Assembly: GCF_003202235.1 (NCBI RefSeq)
Contig: NZ_MASU01000005.1
Span: 1,116,001 to 1,180,000 of the forward strand
Length of the DNA: 64,000 nt
Direction: 5' to 3'
Source of the DNA: Prauserella flavalba
GTDB lineage: Bacteria > Actinomycetota > Actinomycetes > Mycobacteriales > Pseudonocardiaceae
Shown: piece after piece, positions 42,041-49,527 of the stretch
How the letters are laid out: each line of letters opens with the position of its first letter
How positions within the stretch are numbered: the first letter of the stretch is position 1
Translations under genes and position numbers: made by a program
Notes under the pieces: model-generated
Told to the model about the DNA's origin: nothing
Database searches by the model: none
What the model saw: the letters and a program-made list of their open reading frames with translations, nothing else

Positions 42041-42376
42041 TCAGCGCAGGGCGACGGTCAGCAGCACCACCGTGTCGGTGACCGCGTGCAGCCCGTGCCG
42101 CTCCGGCGGGATCGGCAGCAGGTCGCCGGAGCCGAGCTCCCACGCCTGGTCGGCGGTTTCCAGGCGGGCCTTGCCGGAAAGCACCTGGAGCGTGGCGGCC
42201 GGGGGCGCGTCGTGTTTGCCCAGGTCCGCACCCTCGGCCAGTGCGATCACCGTCGCGCGTTGCGACGAGCGGGAGGCGACCGTCCGCGCGGCGCGGCGCG
42301 AGTCCTGCCGCCGCGCCTCCGCGAGCAGCTCCGCGGCCAGGCCGGGCAGCGCGACGGGGTCGTGGTGGCCGGTCAT
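42041..42376 (-). CDS. Cupin-domain protein
   Basis: A 111-residue protein with a single cupin: VIALAEGADLGKHDAPPAATLQVLSGKARLE is motif 1 with the intermotif, and GDLLPIPPERHGLHAVTDTVVLLTVAL is motif 2. The N-terminus is helical (LPGLAAELLAEARRQDS). The ATG overlaps the stop of the NarK::NarI chimera (ATGA). Cupins of this kind appear next to nitrate-reductase genes in other actinomycetes, from memory, consistent with the neighbour being a remnant of a nar locus. Confidence 0.85.
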   Translation of the reverse strand: MTGHHDPVALPGLAAELLAEARRQDSRRAARTVASRSSQRATVIALAEGADLGKHDAPPAATLQVLSGKARLETADQAWELGSGDLLPIPPERHGLHAVTDTVVLLTVALR

Positions 42377-42768
42377 TGCACCGGCTCCCAGCCTCGGCGG
42401 GGTTCGCGGCTGCCGAGCCGTTCGTCCCGGCTGCGGTAGACGATGTAGGGCCTGGTCAGGTAGCCCAGTGGCACGGAGAACACGTGCACGAGCCTGCTGA
42501 ACGGCCAGAACGCGAACAGCAGCCACGCCCCGAGCGCGTGCGCGCGGAAGCCCCACGGCGCGGCGGCCATCAGCTCCGGCTTCGGCTGCAGGGAGAAGAT
42601 CGAGCGGAACCACGGCGACACCGTCTGACGGTAGCCGAGCGGGCTCAACAGCGCCCACGCCCAGAAGTTCACGGCGAAGCCGATCGTCGCCAGCACCAGC
42701 ATCAGCACGGGATGGCCGGGCGGCGCGGTTCTTCCCTCGGGGTCCTGCCTCGGCTCGTTCACGTCCAC
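42373..42768 (-). CDS. Chimeric membrane protein: NarK first helix fused to NarI C-terminal third
   Basis: A 131-residue protein. Residues about 20-45 (LMLVLATIGFAVNFWAWALLSPLG) look like the N-terminal helix of a NarK-type nitrate transporter. From about residue 46 it reads as the end of nitrate reductase gamma subunit NarI: TVSPWFRSIFSLQPKPELM, FRAHALGAWLLFAFWPFSRLVHVFS and GYLTRPYIVYRSRD. His77 and His95 match the two C-terminal haem b ligands of NarI; the N-terminal pair is gone. This is what a deletion from early narK to late narI would leave, with narGHJ lost. Frame, start (GTG 42768) and coupling to the cupin gene are intact. Confidence 0.75.
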   Translation of the reverse strand: MDVNEPRQDPEGRTAPPGHPVLMLVLATIGFAVNFWAWALLSPLGYRQTVSPWFRSIFSLQPKPELMAAAPWGFRAHALGAWLLFAFWPFSRLVHVFSVPLGYLTRPYIVYRSRDERLGSREPRRGWEPVQ

Positions 42769-42970
42769 CGTCCCCTCAGTCGGTGTGTGCTCTGGCCCTT
42801 CTCGTCATCTTTCGGCGGACCACCGGGTTTCGCTACCGGTGCTCGTCTGATCAGGTGAGAGCGCGCTCGCCGAAAACCGTTTGCCGGGGCGGGTGGTGAC
42901 TATGACATTCTTGATCGAGGGCGTCCGACGTCGCGGCCCATCGACCGTTCCTTTCTCCCGAGGTGCTTCC

Positions 42971-44413
42971 TTGATCGACACTGCCCACACCACGGCAGCG
43001 GCGTCCGACAATCGGCCCGCCGCGCCGCGCGCCACCCTCCTGATCGGCGTGCTGGTGGTCTCGGCCTTCGTGATGATCCTCAACGAGACGATCCTGAGCG
43101 TCGCGCTACGGGACCTCACCGTCGATCTCGGGGTCTCCACCACCACCGTCCAGTGGCTGACGAGCGGGTTCCTGCTCACCATGGCGGTGGTCATCCCGAC
43201 CACGGGATTCCTGCTCGAACGGTTCACGCCGCGGCAGGTGTTCCTGGCCTCGCTGACGATGTTCAGCGTCGGCACACTCGTCAGCGGTCTGGCTCCCGGC
43301 TTCGGTGTGCTGCTGGCGGGCCGGGTCGTGCAGGCGTGCGGCACCGCCGTGATGCTGCCGCTGCTGATGACCACGGTGATGCGCCTCGTTCCGCCGCAGC
43401 GGCGGGGCGCGACGATGGGCACGATCACCATCGTCATCGCCGTGGCCCCGGCGCTCGGGCCGACCATCGGCGGCGCGGTGCTGTCGTCGCTCGGCTGGCG
43501 CTGGATGTTCTGGATCGTCCTGCCGCTGTCGGTGGCCGCGCTCGTGATCGGCGCCATCTGGCTGCGGCTGGACAGCGAGACCAGGTCCGTGCCGCTCGAC
43601 GTGCCCTCGGTGCTGCTGTCCGCGCTCGGCTTCGGTGGCGTGCTCTACGGCCTGTCCTCCATCGGCGAGTCCGGTGCTGGTGAGCATCCGGTGCCGCCGT
43701 GGGCGCCGATCGTTGTCGGGCTCGCCGCGCTCGCGGCGTTCGTGTGGCGGCAGACGCGACTCCAGCGCGCCGACCGGGCACTGCTCGACCTGCGCCCGTT
43801 CACGCACCGCACGTTCGTGGTCTCGCTGATCCTGACCGCGCTGCTGTTCATGTGCCTGCTGGGCGTCGCGGCGATCCTGCTGCCGCTCTACCTGCAGACC
43901 GTCCTGAACACCACCACTTTCGTCAGCGGGCTCGCGGTGCTGCCCGGCGGCCTCGTCCTCGGCCTGCTCGGCCGCCCCGTGGGGGCACTGTTCGACCGGT
44001 TCGGGGCCCGGCCCCTCGTGCTGCCGGGAACGGTGGCGATGGCGGGCTCGCTCTGGCTGTTCACCACGCTCGGCCCGGGTTCGCCGCTGGCCGCGGCCAT
44101 CGCGTTCCACGTGCTGTTCATGGCGGGCCTCGGGCTGATGATGACGCCGCTCATGACCGAGTCGCTCGGCGTGCTGCCCGACCACCTCTACTCCCACGGC
44201 AGCGCGATCCTCTCGACGTTGCAGCAGGTGGCCGGGGCGTTCGGCACCGCCGTGTTCGTCACCGTCGCGGCGGTCGGCAGCGCCGCCGGTTCCGGCGCCC
44301 CGGACGCCGACGGCCTGCGCACCGCGTTCGTCGCCGCCGGCTGCATCGGGCTGCTCGCACTGGTCGCCGCGCCGTTCGTCCGCGGGCGCACCACCGCAGC
44401 CGAGGAGGGCTGA
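42971..44413 (+). CDS. MFS drug exporter, DHA2 (EmrB/QacA) family
   Basis: A 480-residue transporter with 14 predicted helices. Motifs: LNETILSVALRDL in helix 1, the 2-3 loop LERFTPRQVFLASL, motif C-like VIAVAPALGPTIGGAVLSSLGWRWMFWI in helix 5, and a long hydrophilic-to-hydrophobic central region. It exports hydrophobic drugs or metabolites with protons. The TTG at 42971 is chosen for its GAGG 7 nt upstream. An ATG at 42902 in frame would give a longer, Arg-rich N-terminus. The 202-bp gap upstream holds no other gene. Confidence 0.9.
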   Translation: MIDTAHTTAAASDNRPAAPRATLLIGVLVVSAFVMILNETILSVALRDLTVDLGVSTTTVQWLTSGFLLTMAVVIPTTGFLLERFTPRQVFLASLTMFSVGTLVSGLAPGFGVLLAGRVVQACGTAVMLPLLMTTVMRLVPPQRRGATMGTITIVIAVAPALGPTIGGAVLSSLGWRWMFWIVLPLSVAALVIGAIWLRLDSETRSVPLDVPSVLLSALGFGGVLYGLSSIGESGAGEHPVPPWAPIVVGLAALAAFVWRQTRLQRADRALLDLRPFTHRTFVVSLILTALLFMCLLGVAAILLPLYLQTVLNTTTFVSGLAVLPGGLVLGLLGRPVGALFDRFGARPLVLPGTVAMAGSLWLFTTLGPGSPLAAAIAFHVLFMAGLGLMMTPLMTESLGVLPDHLYSHGSAILSTLQQVAGAFGTAVFVTVAAVGSAAGSGAPDADGLRTAFVAAGCIGLLALVAAPFVRGRTTAAEEG

Positions 44414-44511
44414 CCGGGTCAGAGCAGGGCGGCGAACACGCCTCCGCCCAGAACCGCGCCTGCGATCGTTCCGGCGGCGACGCCCATGTGCATGGAGAGC
44501 GGCCACGGTCG

Positions 44512-44572
44512 GACTGCAGTGAAGGCCACCTTCACTGCGTTGAACGCAGTGAAGGTGGCCTTCACTGCAGTC
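44512..44572. repeat. 61-bp near-perfect palindrome (nested hairpins), likely bidirectional terminator
   Basis: Thirty-base arms with one central base (44542) are fully complementary. Each arm begins GACTGCAGTGAAGG. Each arm also folds alone: CAGTGAAGG-CCA-CCTTCACTG on the left and the matching stem with TGG loop on the right. It lies between convergent genes and ends inside the stop codon of the FGGY kinase (44571-44573). Core and centre match the hairpin at 33583-33635. The rest of the gap (44414-44511) has no supportable gene. Confidence 0.92.
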
Positions 44573-46067
44573 AGGTGTCTCGCTGCCAGGCGGCCAGGTC
44601 GTGGATCACCGGCCGGGTCGCCGGGTAGAGGTCCAGGTAGAGGCGGTGCAGCCGGTCGTACCGTTCCCGCACGGCCGGATCGGGCGTGCGGACCTCGCTG
44701 ACCGGGTTCCACCGCTCCGCGTCGGCGTCGCCGATGGCCTGCGCGGCGAACAGCGCCGCACCGTAGCTCGCGCCCAGTGTCACCGACGGAATCTCCTGCT
44801 CCATCCCGGTGATGTCGCTGACGATCTGGGTCCACAGCCCGCCCTGCGTACCCCCGCCGACGGCGACGATCCGGCGCAGGTCGGCACCCGCCTCGCGCAG
44901 CGCCGCGATGTTGTGCCGCACCCCGTGCGCGGTCGCCTCCAGCGCCGCGCGGTGCAGGTCGCCGCGCGTGTGCTCCAGCGTCAGTCCGGCGATGACGCCG
45001 CGGGCATCCGGGTCGGCGATCGGCGTCCGCTCCCCCGCGAAGTACGGCAGCATCAGCAGGCCGCGCGCGCCGGGGCCGGAGCGCCGCGCCTCCGCCAGCA
45101 GTTCGCCGTGATCGGGCGCACCGGCGATGCCGCGCAGCCATTCGGTGACCGCCCCCGACGTGGCCATGCCACCGGCCAGGCTGCGGGTGCCGGGGTAGGC
45201 ACCGAGCGTGCCCCACAGGTTCGGCACCGTCAGCCGCTCCCCGGTGGTGGCGACGAGGAACATCGTCGTGCCGTACATGATCATCAGGTCGCCGGGACGT
45301 TGCGCGCCCACGCTGGCCGCCTCCGACCAGGCGTCGACCGTGCCCGTGATCACCGGCACGCCCTCGGGCAGCCCGGTCTCGCCGGCCGCCCGCGCCGTGA
45401 CGGCGCCCGCGATCTCACCCGGCCAGCGCAGGGGCGGCAGCTCCAGCCGCGGCGCGATGTGCCGCGCCCAGGGTTCGTACCACTCCAGGGCCCGCGAGTC
45501 GTAGAGCGGCACCGACTGGCTCGCCGAGTGGTGGTCGAGCACGTACTCGCCGGTGAGCCGCGAGGCGAGCCACGAGCTCGGCATGTACAGCCTGCGGGCC
45601 CGGTCCGCGACGGCGGGCTCGTGCTCGGCCACCCACGCCAGCTTCGGGCCCACGGCCTGCGTCGACAGCAGCGACCCGCAGCGCTCCAGGACGGCATCGG
45701 CGCCGAGCTCGTCGCTCAGCCGCGCGATCTGCTCGGTGGCGCGCGTGTCGACGCCGTACAGGATCGCCGGGCGCAACGGTTCCTCCGCGCCCGCGGGGCC
45801 GTCGCCGGTGAGCACGACGCACGGGCCCATGCCGCTGACGCCGACCGCCTCGACGCGTCCGTCGGCGCCGTTCAGCAGCTCGGCGGCGATCTCCCGGAAC
45901 TCCGCCCACCACACGCGCGGGTCCATCTCGACGTGCCCCTGCCGCGGCCGCGACACCTCGTGTGCCCGCACCGCCGTGCGCAGCACAATCCCGCTCGCCC
46001 GCTCGACGAGCACGCCCTTCGTGCTGGAGGTGCCGACGTCGACGCCGAGCACCAGTGAACCGGTCAC
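44571..46067 (-). CDS. FGGY-family carbohydrate kinase (xylulokinase-like)
   Basis: A 498-residue sugar kinase. GVDVGTSSTKGVLVE (phosphate-1 loop), VSGMGPCVVLT, TGTVDAWSEAASVGA (substrate region) and IVAVGGGTQGGLWTQIVSDITG (adenosine region) place it in the xylulokinase/ribulokinase branch. It phosphorylates a ketose. The GTG at 46067 overlaps the isomerase stop by GTGA, so isomerase and kinase act in sequence. Last gene of the GntR-DapA-isomerase-kinase operon. The specific ketose (rhamnulose, fuculose or xylulose) is not decided by sequence. Confidence 0.92.
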   Translation of the reverse strand: MTGSLVLGVDVGTSSTKGVLVERASGIVLRTAVRAHEVSRPRQGHVEMDPRVWWAEFREIAAELLNGADGRVEAVGVSGMGPCVVLTGDGPAGAEEPLRPAILYGVDTRATEQIARLSDELGADAVLERCGSLLSTQAVGPKLAWVAEHEPAVADRARRLYMPSSWLASRLTGEYVLDHHSASQSVPLYDSRALEWYEPWARHIAPRLELPPLRWPGEIAGAVTARAAGETGLPEGVPVITGTVDAWSEAASVGAQRPGDLMIMYGTTMFLVATTGERLTVPNLWGTLGAYPGTRSLAGGMATSGAVTEWLRGIAGAPDHGELLAEARRSGPGARGLLMLPYFAGERTPIADPDARGVIAGLTLEHTRGDLHRAALEATAHGVRHNIAALREAGADLRRIVAVGGGTQGGLWTQIVSDITGMEQEIPSVTLGASYGAALFAAQAIGDADAERWNPVSEVRTPDPAVRERYDRLHRLYLDLYPATRPVIHDLAAWQRDT

Positions 46068-47698
46068 AGCGCCACGTCACCACAGAGGTGGACGTTCACG
46101 CCCAGCCGCTCGAACAGCGCGGCCTTCGCGGTGAGCGCGGCGTCGGCGGTGGCCCCGTCGGGGGCGTAGGCGAGCTGGGCGTGGTTGGCCTTGTGCCGCG
46201 CCATGAACTGGTCACGGCCGATGCCGTGCAGGACGACGTGCGCGATCGGCCACTCCGGGTTGGTGGCGGCGGAGCGCCGCGCGGTCTCCTCGGCCGGCAG
46301 TTCCACGACCGTGGCCCTGCCCAGGTCGAGGTGCAGCTCGCCGTCGGCGAGGTAGAGCCGGGACCAGACGATCTCCCCGGGTTTGCTCACGCCCTGGATC
46401 GTGCCGCCGCCGGCCGGGAAGTACACCGGGTCCTGGCGCATGCTCACGGCGCCCGCATAGCCGCCGGTGAGGTGCGAGGGCGGCACCGAGCCGCTGATCT
46501 CCCACACCCACACGAAGTCGTCGCCGTAGCGCTCGCCCCAGCGCACGTCGTGCAGGGTGGTGGCCGGGTCGAGGCCCATCGCCGACCAGATCCGGTTGGT
46601 CACCAGCGCGTCGACCGCGACGCCCTCGTCGGCCTCGTTGAAGTGCGGCAGCGGCGCGCCGTCGTAGAGGACGCGGGCGCCGTCGCGGCTTGTCACCGGT
46701 GGACGGTCGACGTTGTTGAGTAGTCCCTCGGCGAGGTCCGAGGCGGGAGCGAGGTCCTTGAGCCCCTGCTGGTACTGGATTCCCACGGCGTCGAGGCCGA
46801 AGTCGTCGGCGATCCGCAGCGCGGCGACGTACATCTTCAGCTGCTCCCGGACCTGGCGGTCGGTGAGTTCGGTGGCCTCGTCGGTGCCGGTCTCGAAGCG
46901 CATGCCCGCCGACTCCAGCCACGCGCGCGCGGCGTCGGCCTCGTCGTCCGGCACGCGCAGCATCTCGGCGTAGAGCGCGCTCTGCGACAACCGTTCCTTG
47001 TAGATGCCGAGCGGGTTGAGCAGCTCGTCGTCGATGATCGCGTTGTACATGCCCATGCAGCCCTCGTCGAACACGCCGACGATCGCCTTGTCGGCGAGCA
47101 GCTGTTCGGCCAGCGCGACGCCGAGGTCCCGTTCCTCGCTCGGCGGCAGGTCTGGCAGCGCGCGCACGTGGCTCGCGTCGTGCGTGATGCGGCCGGTGCC
47201 GGTCCACTCGCGCAGCCCGTCGAGGAAGAAGTCGTCGGTGAAGTCGACCGACCACAGGGTCGAGTAGTCCCGGCCCATCTTGGTCAGCCCGGCGTTGAGG
47301 CCGAGCAGGCCGACCAGCCCGGGCCAGCTGCCGTCGAAGTTCGCCACCGTGAGGATCGGGCCGCGATGGGTGCGTAGCCCGGCGAGCACGTGGTGGCTGT
47401 ACTGCCAGACCGCCTCGGCGACGACGAGCGGCGCTTCCGGCGGGATGGTGCGGAAGGCCTCTAGTCCCCGGCGCTGGCTGTCGATGAACCCATGCCCCTT
47501 CTCCGGCTCGGGTTCGTGGGCGCGGACAACGGTCCAGCCGAGGTCGCCGAGCGCGGCGGTGACGGCCTTCTCGAGCTGCTGCTGCAGCGGCCAGCCCGCG
47601 ACGTTCGCGGCGGGGCGCAGGTCGCCGCTGGCGACGAGGTAAGCGGTGCGCGGTGGGGCTTTCGGCTCGGTGCGGGGTTCGGGGAAGCGGTAGGGCAA
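46064..47698 (-). CDS. L-fucose/L-arabinose isomerase-family protein
   Basis: A 544-residue sugar isomerase-fold protein. FDEGCMGMYNAIIDDELLNPLGIYKERLSQSALYAEM (around residues 210-245) carries the first acidic metal ligand; the later AGGG and HGIGRDQFMARHKANHAQLAYAP region carries the His cluster of FucI/AraA enzymes. It converts an aldose to a ketose. The start is TTG 47698 with GAGGAG 5 nt upstream. The 23 bp to the DapA-family gene and the 4-bp overlap with the kinase show an operon. Aldose identity is unknown; linkage to an alpha-L-rhamnosidase suggests a 6-deoxyhexose. Confidence 0.85.
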   Translation of the reverse strand: MPYRFPEPRTEPKAPPRTAYLVASGDLRPAANVAGWPLQQQLEKAVTAALGDLGWTVVRAHEPEPEKGHGFIDSQRRGLEAFRTIPPEAPLVVAEAVWQYSHHVLAGLRTHRGPILTVANFDGSWPGLVGLLGLNAGLTKMGRDYSTLWSVDFTDDFFLDGLREWTGTGRITHDASHVRALPDLPPSEERDLGVALAEQLLADKAIVGVFDEGCMGMYNAIIDDELLNPLGIYKERLSQSALYAEMLRVPDDEADAARAWLESAGMRFETGTDEATELTDRQVREQLKMYVAALRIADDFGLDAVGIQYQQGLKDLAPASDLAEGLLNNVDRPPVTSRDGARVLYDGAPLPHFNEADEGVAVDALVTNRIWSAMGLDPATTLHDVRWGERYGDDFVWVWEISGSVPPSHLTGGYAGAVSMRQDPVYFPAGGGTIQGVSKPGEIVWSRLYLADGELHLDLGRATVVELPAEETARRSAATNPEWPIAHVVLHGIGRDQFMARHKANHAQLAYAPDGATADAALTAKAALFERLGVNVHLCGDVAL

Positions 47699-47721
47699 CG
47701 GTGCTCCTCAGGCTGTCGGGC

Positions 47722-48603
47722 TCAGGGCCGCTCGGCGGCGACGAGGCGGGCGATGGCGGCGTCGGTGCCGGGTCCGGTCAGCGGTGCGGGCATGCGCATG
47801 GTGTCCGCGCCGATCTCCTGCTGGCGCAGGGCGTTCTTGATGCCTTCGGGGGAGCCGCCGAGGGCGGCCAGTACGGCGTCGGCCCGGGCCTGCGCGGCGC
47901 GTTCGGCGTCCGCGTCACCGTCGGCGACGGCGTCGGCGAGCGCGGCGAACGGTTCGGCGAAGGCCGCCGAGAGCCCGGAGACGATCCCGGTCCCGCCCGC
48001 GCGCACGACGCCTGCGAGAGCGGTGTCGGCGCCCGACCACAGGCGGACGTGCTCGGGCAGCGCCCGGCGGAAGTCGGAGAAGCGGTCCGCGGCGGCGCCG
48101 CTGAGCTTTGCTCCGGCGAGCCCGGTGGTCTCGCTCAACCGCGCGTAGTCGGCCGGTTCGACGACGACTCCGGTGCGTTCGGGAAACAGGTAACCGTAGA
48201 CATGCGCGTCCCCGGCCGCCGTGGTGATGGCGGCGAAATGCCGTTCCACGGCGCCGAGGTCCACCGGCAGGTAGTAGGGCGTCAGGGCGGCGAGCCGCCG
48301 TACGCCGAGCGCGAGGGCGTCCTCGGTGAGGCGCACCGAGTCGCGGGTGCTCGCCGCGCCGACGTGGAACACCACCCGGTTCGCACCGGCCGTGTCGACG
48401 GCCGCGCGGGCGAGCGCGATCCGCTCGCCGTGGTCGAGCGCGGGGAACTCACCGGTCGTGCCCGCGACGAACAGGCCGTCGACACGGTCGCCGAGTGCTC
48501 GGTACAGCCGGATGTTGGCCGCGAGGTCCAGTTCGCCCCGCTCGTCGAACAAGGTGGGAACCGCGGCCAGGATCTCGGCGCGCGGAAAGGAAGACTCCGG
48601 CAT
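47722..48603 (-). CDS. DapA-family (dihydrodipicolinate synthase/aldolase) protein
   Basis: A 293-residue class I aldolase-fold enzyme. VDGLFVAGTTGEFPALDHGER holds the GTTGE motif. The Schiff-base Lys is in TGLAGAKLSGAA at about residue 162, and VYGYLFPERTG is the conserved Tyr segment. Members include 2-keto-3-deoxy sugar-acid aldolases, so it may cleave a keto-deoxy acid derived from the sugar; true lysine biosynthesis is unlikely given the operon. Between the GntR regulator and the isomerase, with 24-50 bp gaps. Confidence 0.9.
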   Translation of the reverse strand: MPESSFPRAEILAAVPTLFDERGELDLAANIRLYRALGDRVDGLFVAGTTGEFPALDHGERIALARAAVDTAGANRVVFHVGAASTRDSVRLTEDALALGVRRLAALTPYYLPVDLGAVERHFAAITTAAGDAHVYGYLFPERTGVVVEPADYARLSETTGLAGAKLSGAAADRFSDFRRALPEHVRLWSGADTALAGVVRAGGTGIVSGLSAAFAEPFAALADAVADGDADAERAAQARADAVLAALGGSPEGIKNALRQQEIGADTMRMPAPLTGPGTDAAIARLVAAERP

Positions 48604-48653
48604 CTGCTGCTCTCTGTGTGGGTCGCGCGGTGTGTCGCGGGGCGCGGGTGGGG

Positions 48654-49328
48654 TCAGGACGCCGGGCGCTCGGCGAGCTCGGCCAGGGAGGCGCGCATGC
48701 GGTCGCGTGAGCCGTCGAGGTGCTCGGTGAGCTGCGCGAGCGCGTCCCGCTCGGTGCCGTCCTTGACGGTGCCGGCCAGCTCCGCGTGATCGTCGGCGAT
48801 CGGACGCAGGTCGCGGTCGCGGGTGTTGGTGACGTCGAGCATGGCGGCGAAGATCGGCCGGTGCATCGCCCACGTGGCCGCGAGCCTGCGGTTGCCCGCG
48901 AGCTCGAAGAACGCGCTGTGGAAATCGAGGTCGGCGGCGGCGAACCGGGCCGGATCGCCCTGCTCGGCGTGTTCGCGCATCCTGGCGAGCACGTCGTCGA
49001 CGACCGACCAGTCCACTGTGGACCTGTTGGCGCGCACGGTCCGGATGGCGAGCCCTTCCAGTGCGCCGCGCAGGGAGTACAGCTCGACGAGGTCGGTGTC
49101 GGTGAGTCCGCGCACGAACACGCCGCGCCGCCGGGTCTCCACGAGCCCCTCCAGCTCGAGCTGGCGCAGCGCATCGCGGACCGGGCCGCGGCTCACGCCG
49201 AAGTTCTCGGCGACCCAGCCTTCGACCAGGTGCGTTCCCGCCGCCAGCTCTCCGCGAACGATGAGCGCCCTGAGCTGATCGAGCAGCTGTTCCCCCAGCG
49301 GCGAGTGGCGGACCGGGCTGACCAACAT
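48654..49328 (-). CDS. GntR-family regulator, FadR/FCD subgroup
   Basis: A 224-residue regulator. The winged HTH is at residues 12-70 (LGEQLLDQLRALIVRGELAAGTHLVE, VSRGPVRDALRQLELEGLVETRRRGVFV). The FCD effector domain has the metal-type pattern DLDFHSAFFELAGNRR, ADDHAEL and LTEHLDG. It is the first gene of the minus operon and shares the 49391-49457 region with the POT transporter gene. The 14-bp-arm palindrome there (GTTAACCGTCAAC halves) is almost certainly its operator. An aldonic or ketodeoxy sugar acid is a typical effector for this subgroup. Confidence 0.92.
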   Translation of the reverse strand: MLVSPVRHSPLGEQLLDQLRALIVRGELAAGTHLVEGWVAENFGVSRGPVRDALRQLELEGLVETRRRGVFVRGLTDTDLVELYSLRGALEGLAIRTVRANRSTVDWSVVDDVLARMREHAEQGDPARFAAADLDFHSAFFELAGNRRLAATWAMHRPIFAAMLDVTNTRDRDLRPIADDHAELAGTVKDGTERDALAQLTEHLDGSRDRMRASLAELAERPAS

Positions 49329-49390
49329 CGTGTCGTTCCCCCACAGAGTTCGGTGTCAGGACAGGCTGCCGCGACCGGCGGCCACGGGCA

Positions 49391-49457
49391 ACTCTAGGCC
49401 CCGCTCGGTTAACCGTCAACATCAACCGTTGACGGTTAACCGTAAACGGGTCATAGT
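49391..49457. promoter_or_regulatory. Divergent GntR-controlled promoters around a 35-bp palindrome
   Basis: GGTTAACCGTCAAC (49407-49420) and GTTGACGGTTAACC (49428-49441) are perfect mirror arms with 7 bp between. Plus strand: TTGACG (49429-49434), 17 bp, CATAGT (49452-49457) towards the transporter. Minus strand: TTGACG (49419-49414), 17 bp, TAGAGT (49396-49391) towards gntR. Both -35 boxes lie in the operator arms, so one bound dimer would block both promoters. Confidence 0.82.
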
Positions 49458-49527
49458 GCTTTCCAGCCTCGTCAGGCCCGGGCTCACCGGACGCGCAGAA
49501 TGCGCACGTCGTTGCAATGGAGGAACC

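Noticed and set aside
44419-44493. 24-residue hydrophobic minus-strand ORF near the drug exporter stop
   Set aside because: It could be a one-helix peptide, but there is no ribosome-binding site and it lies in the gap before a strong terminator-like palindrome.
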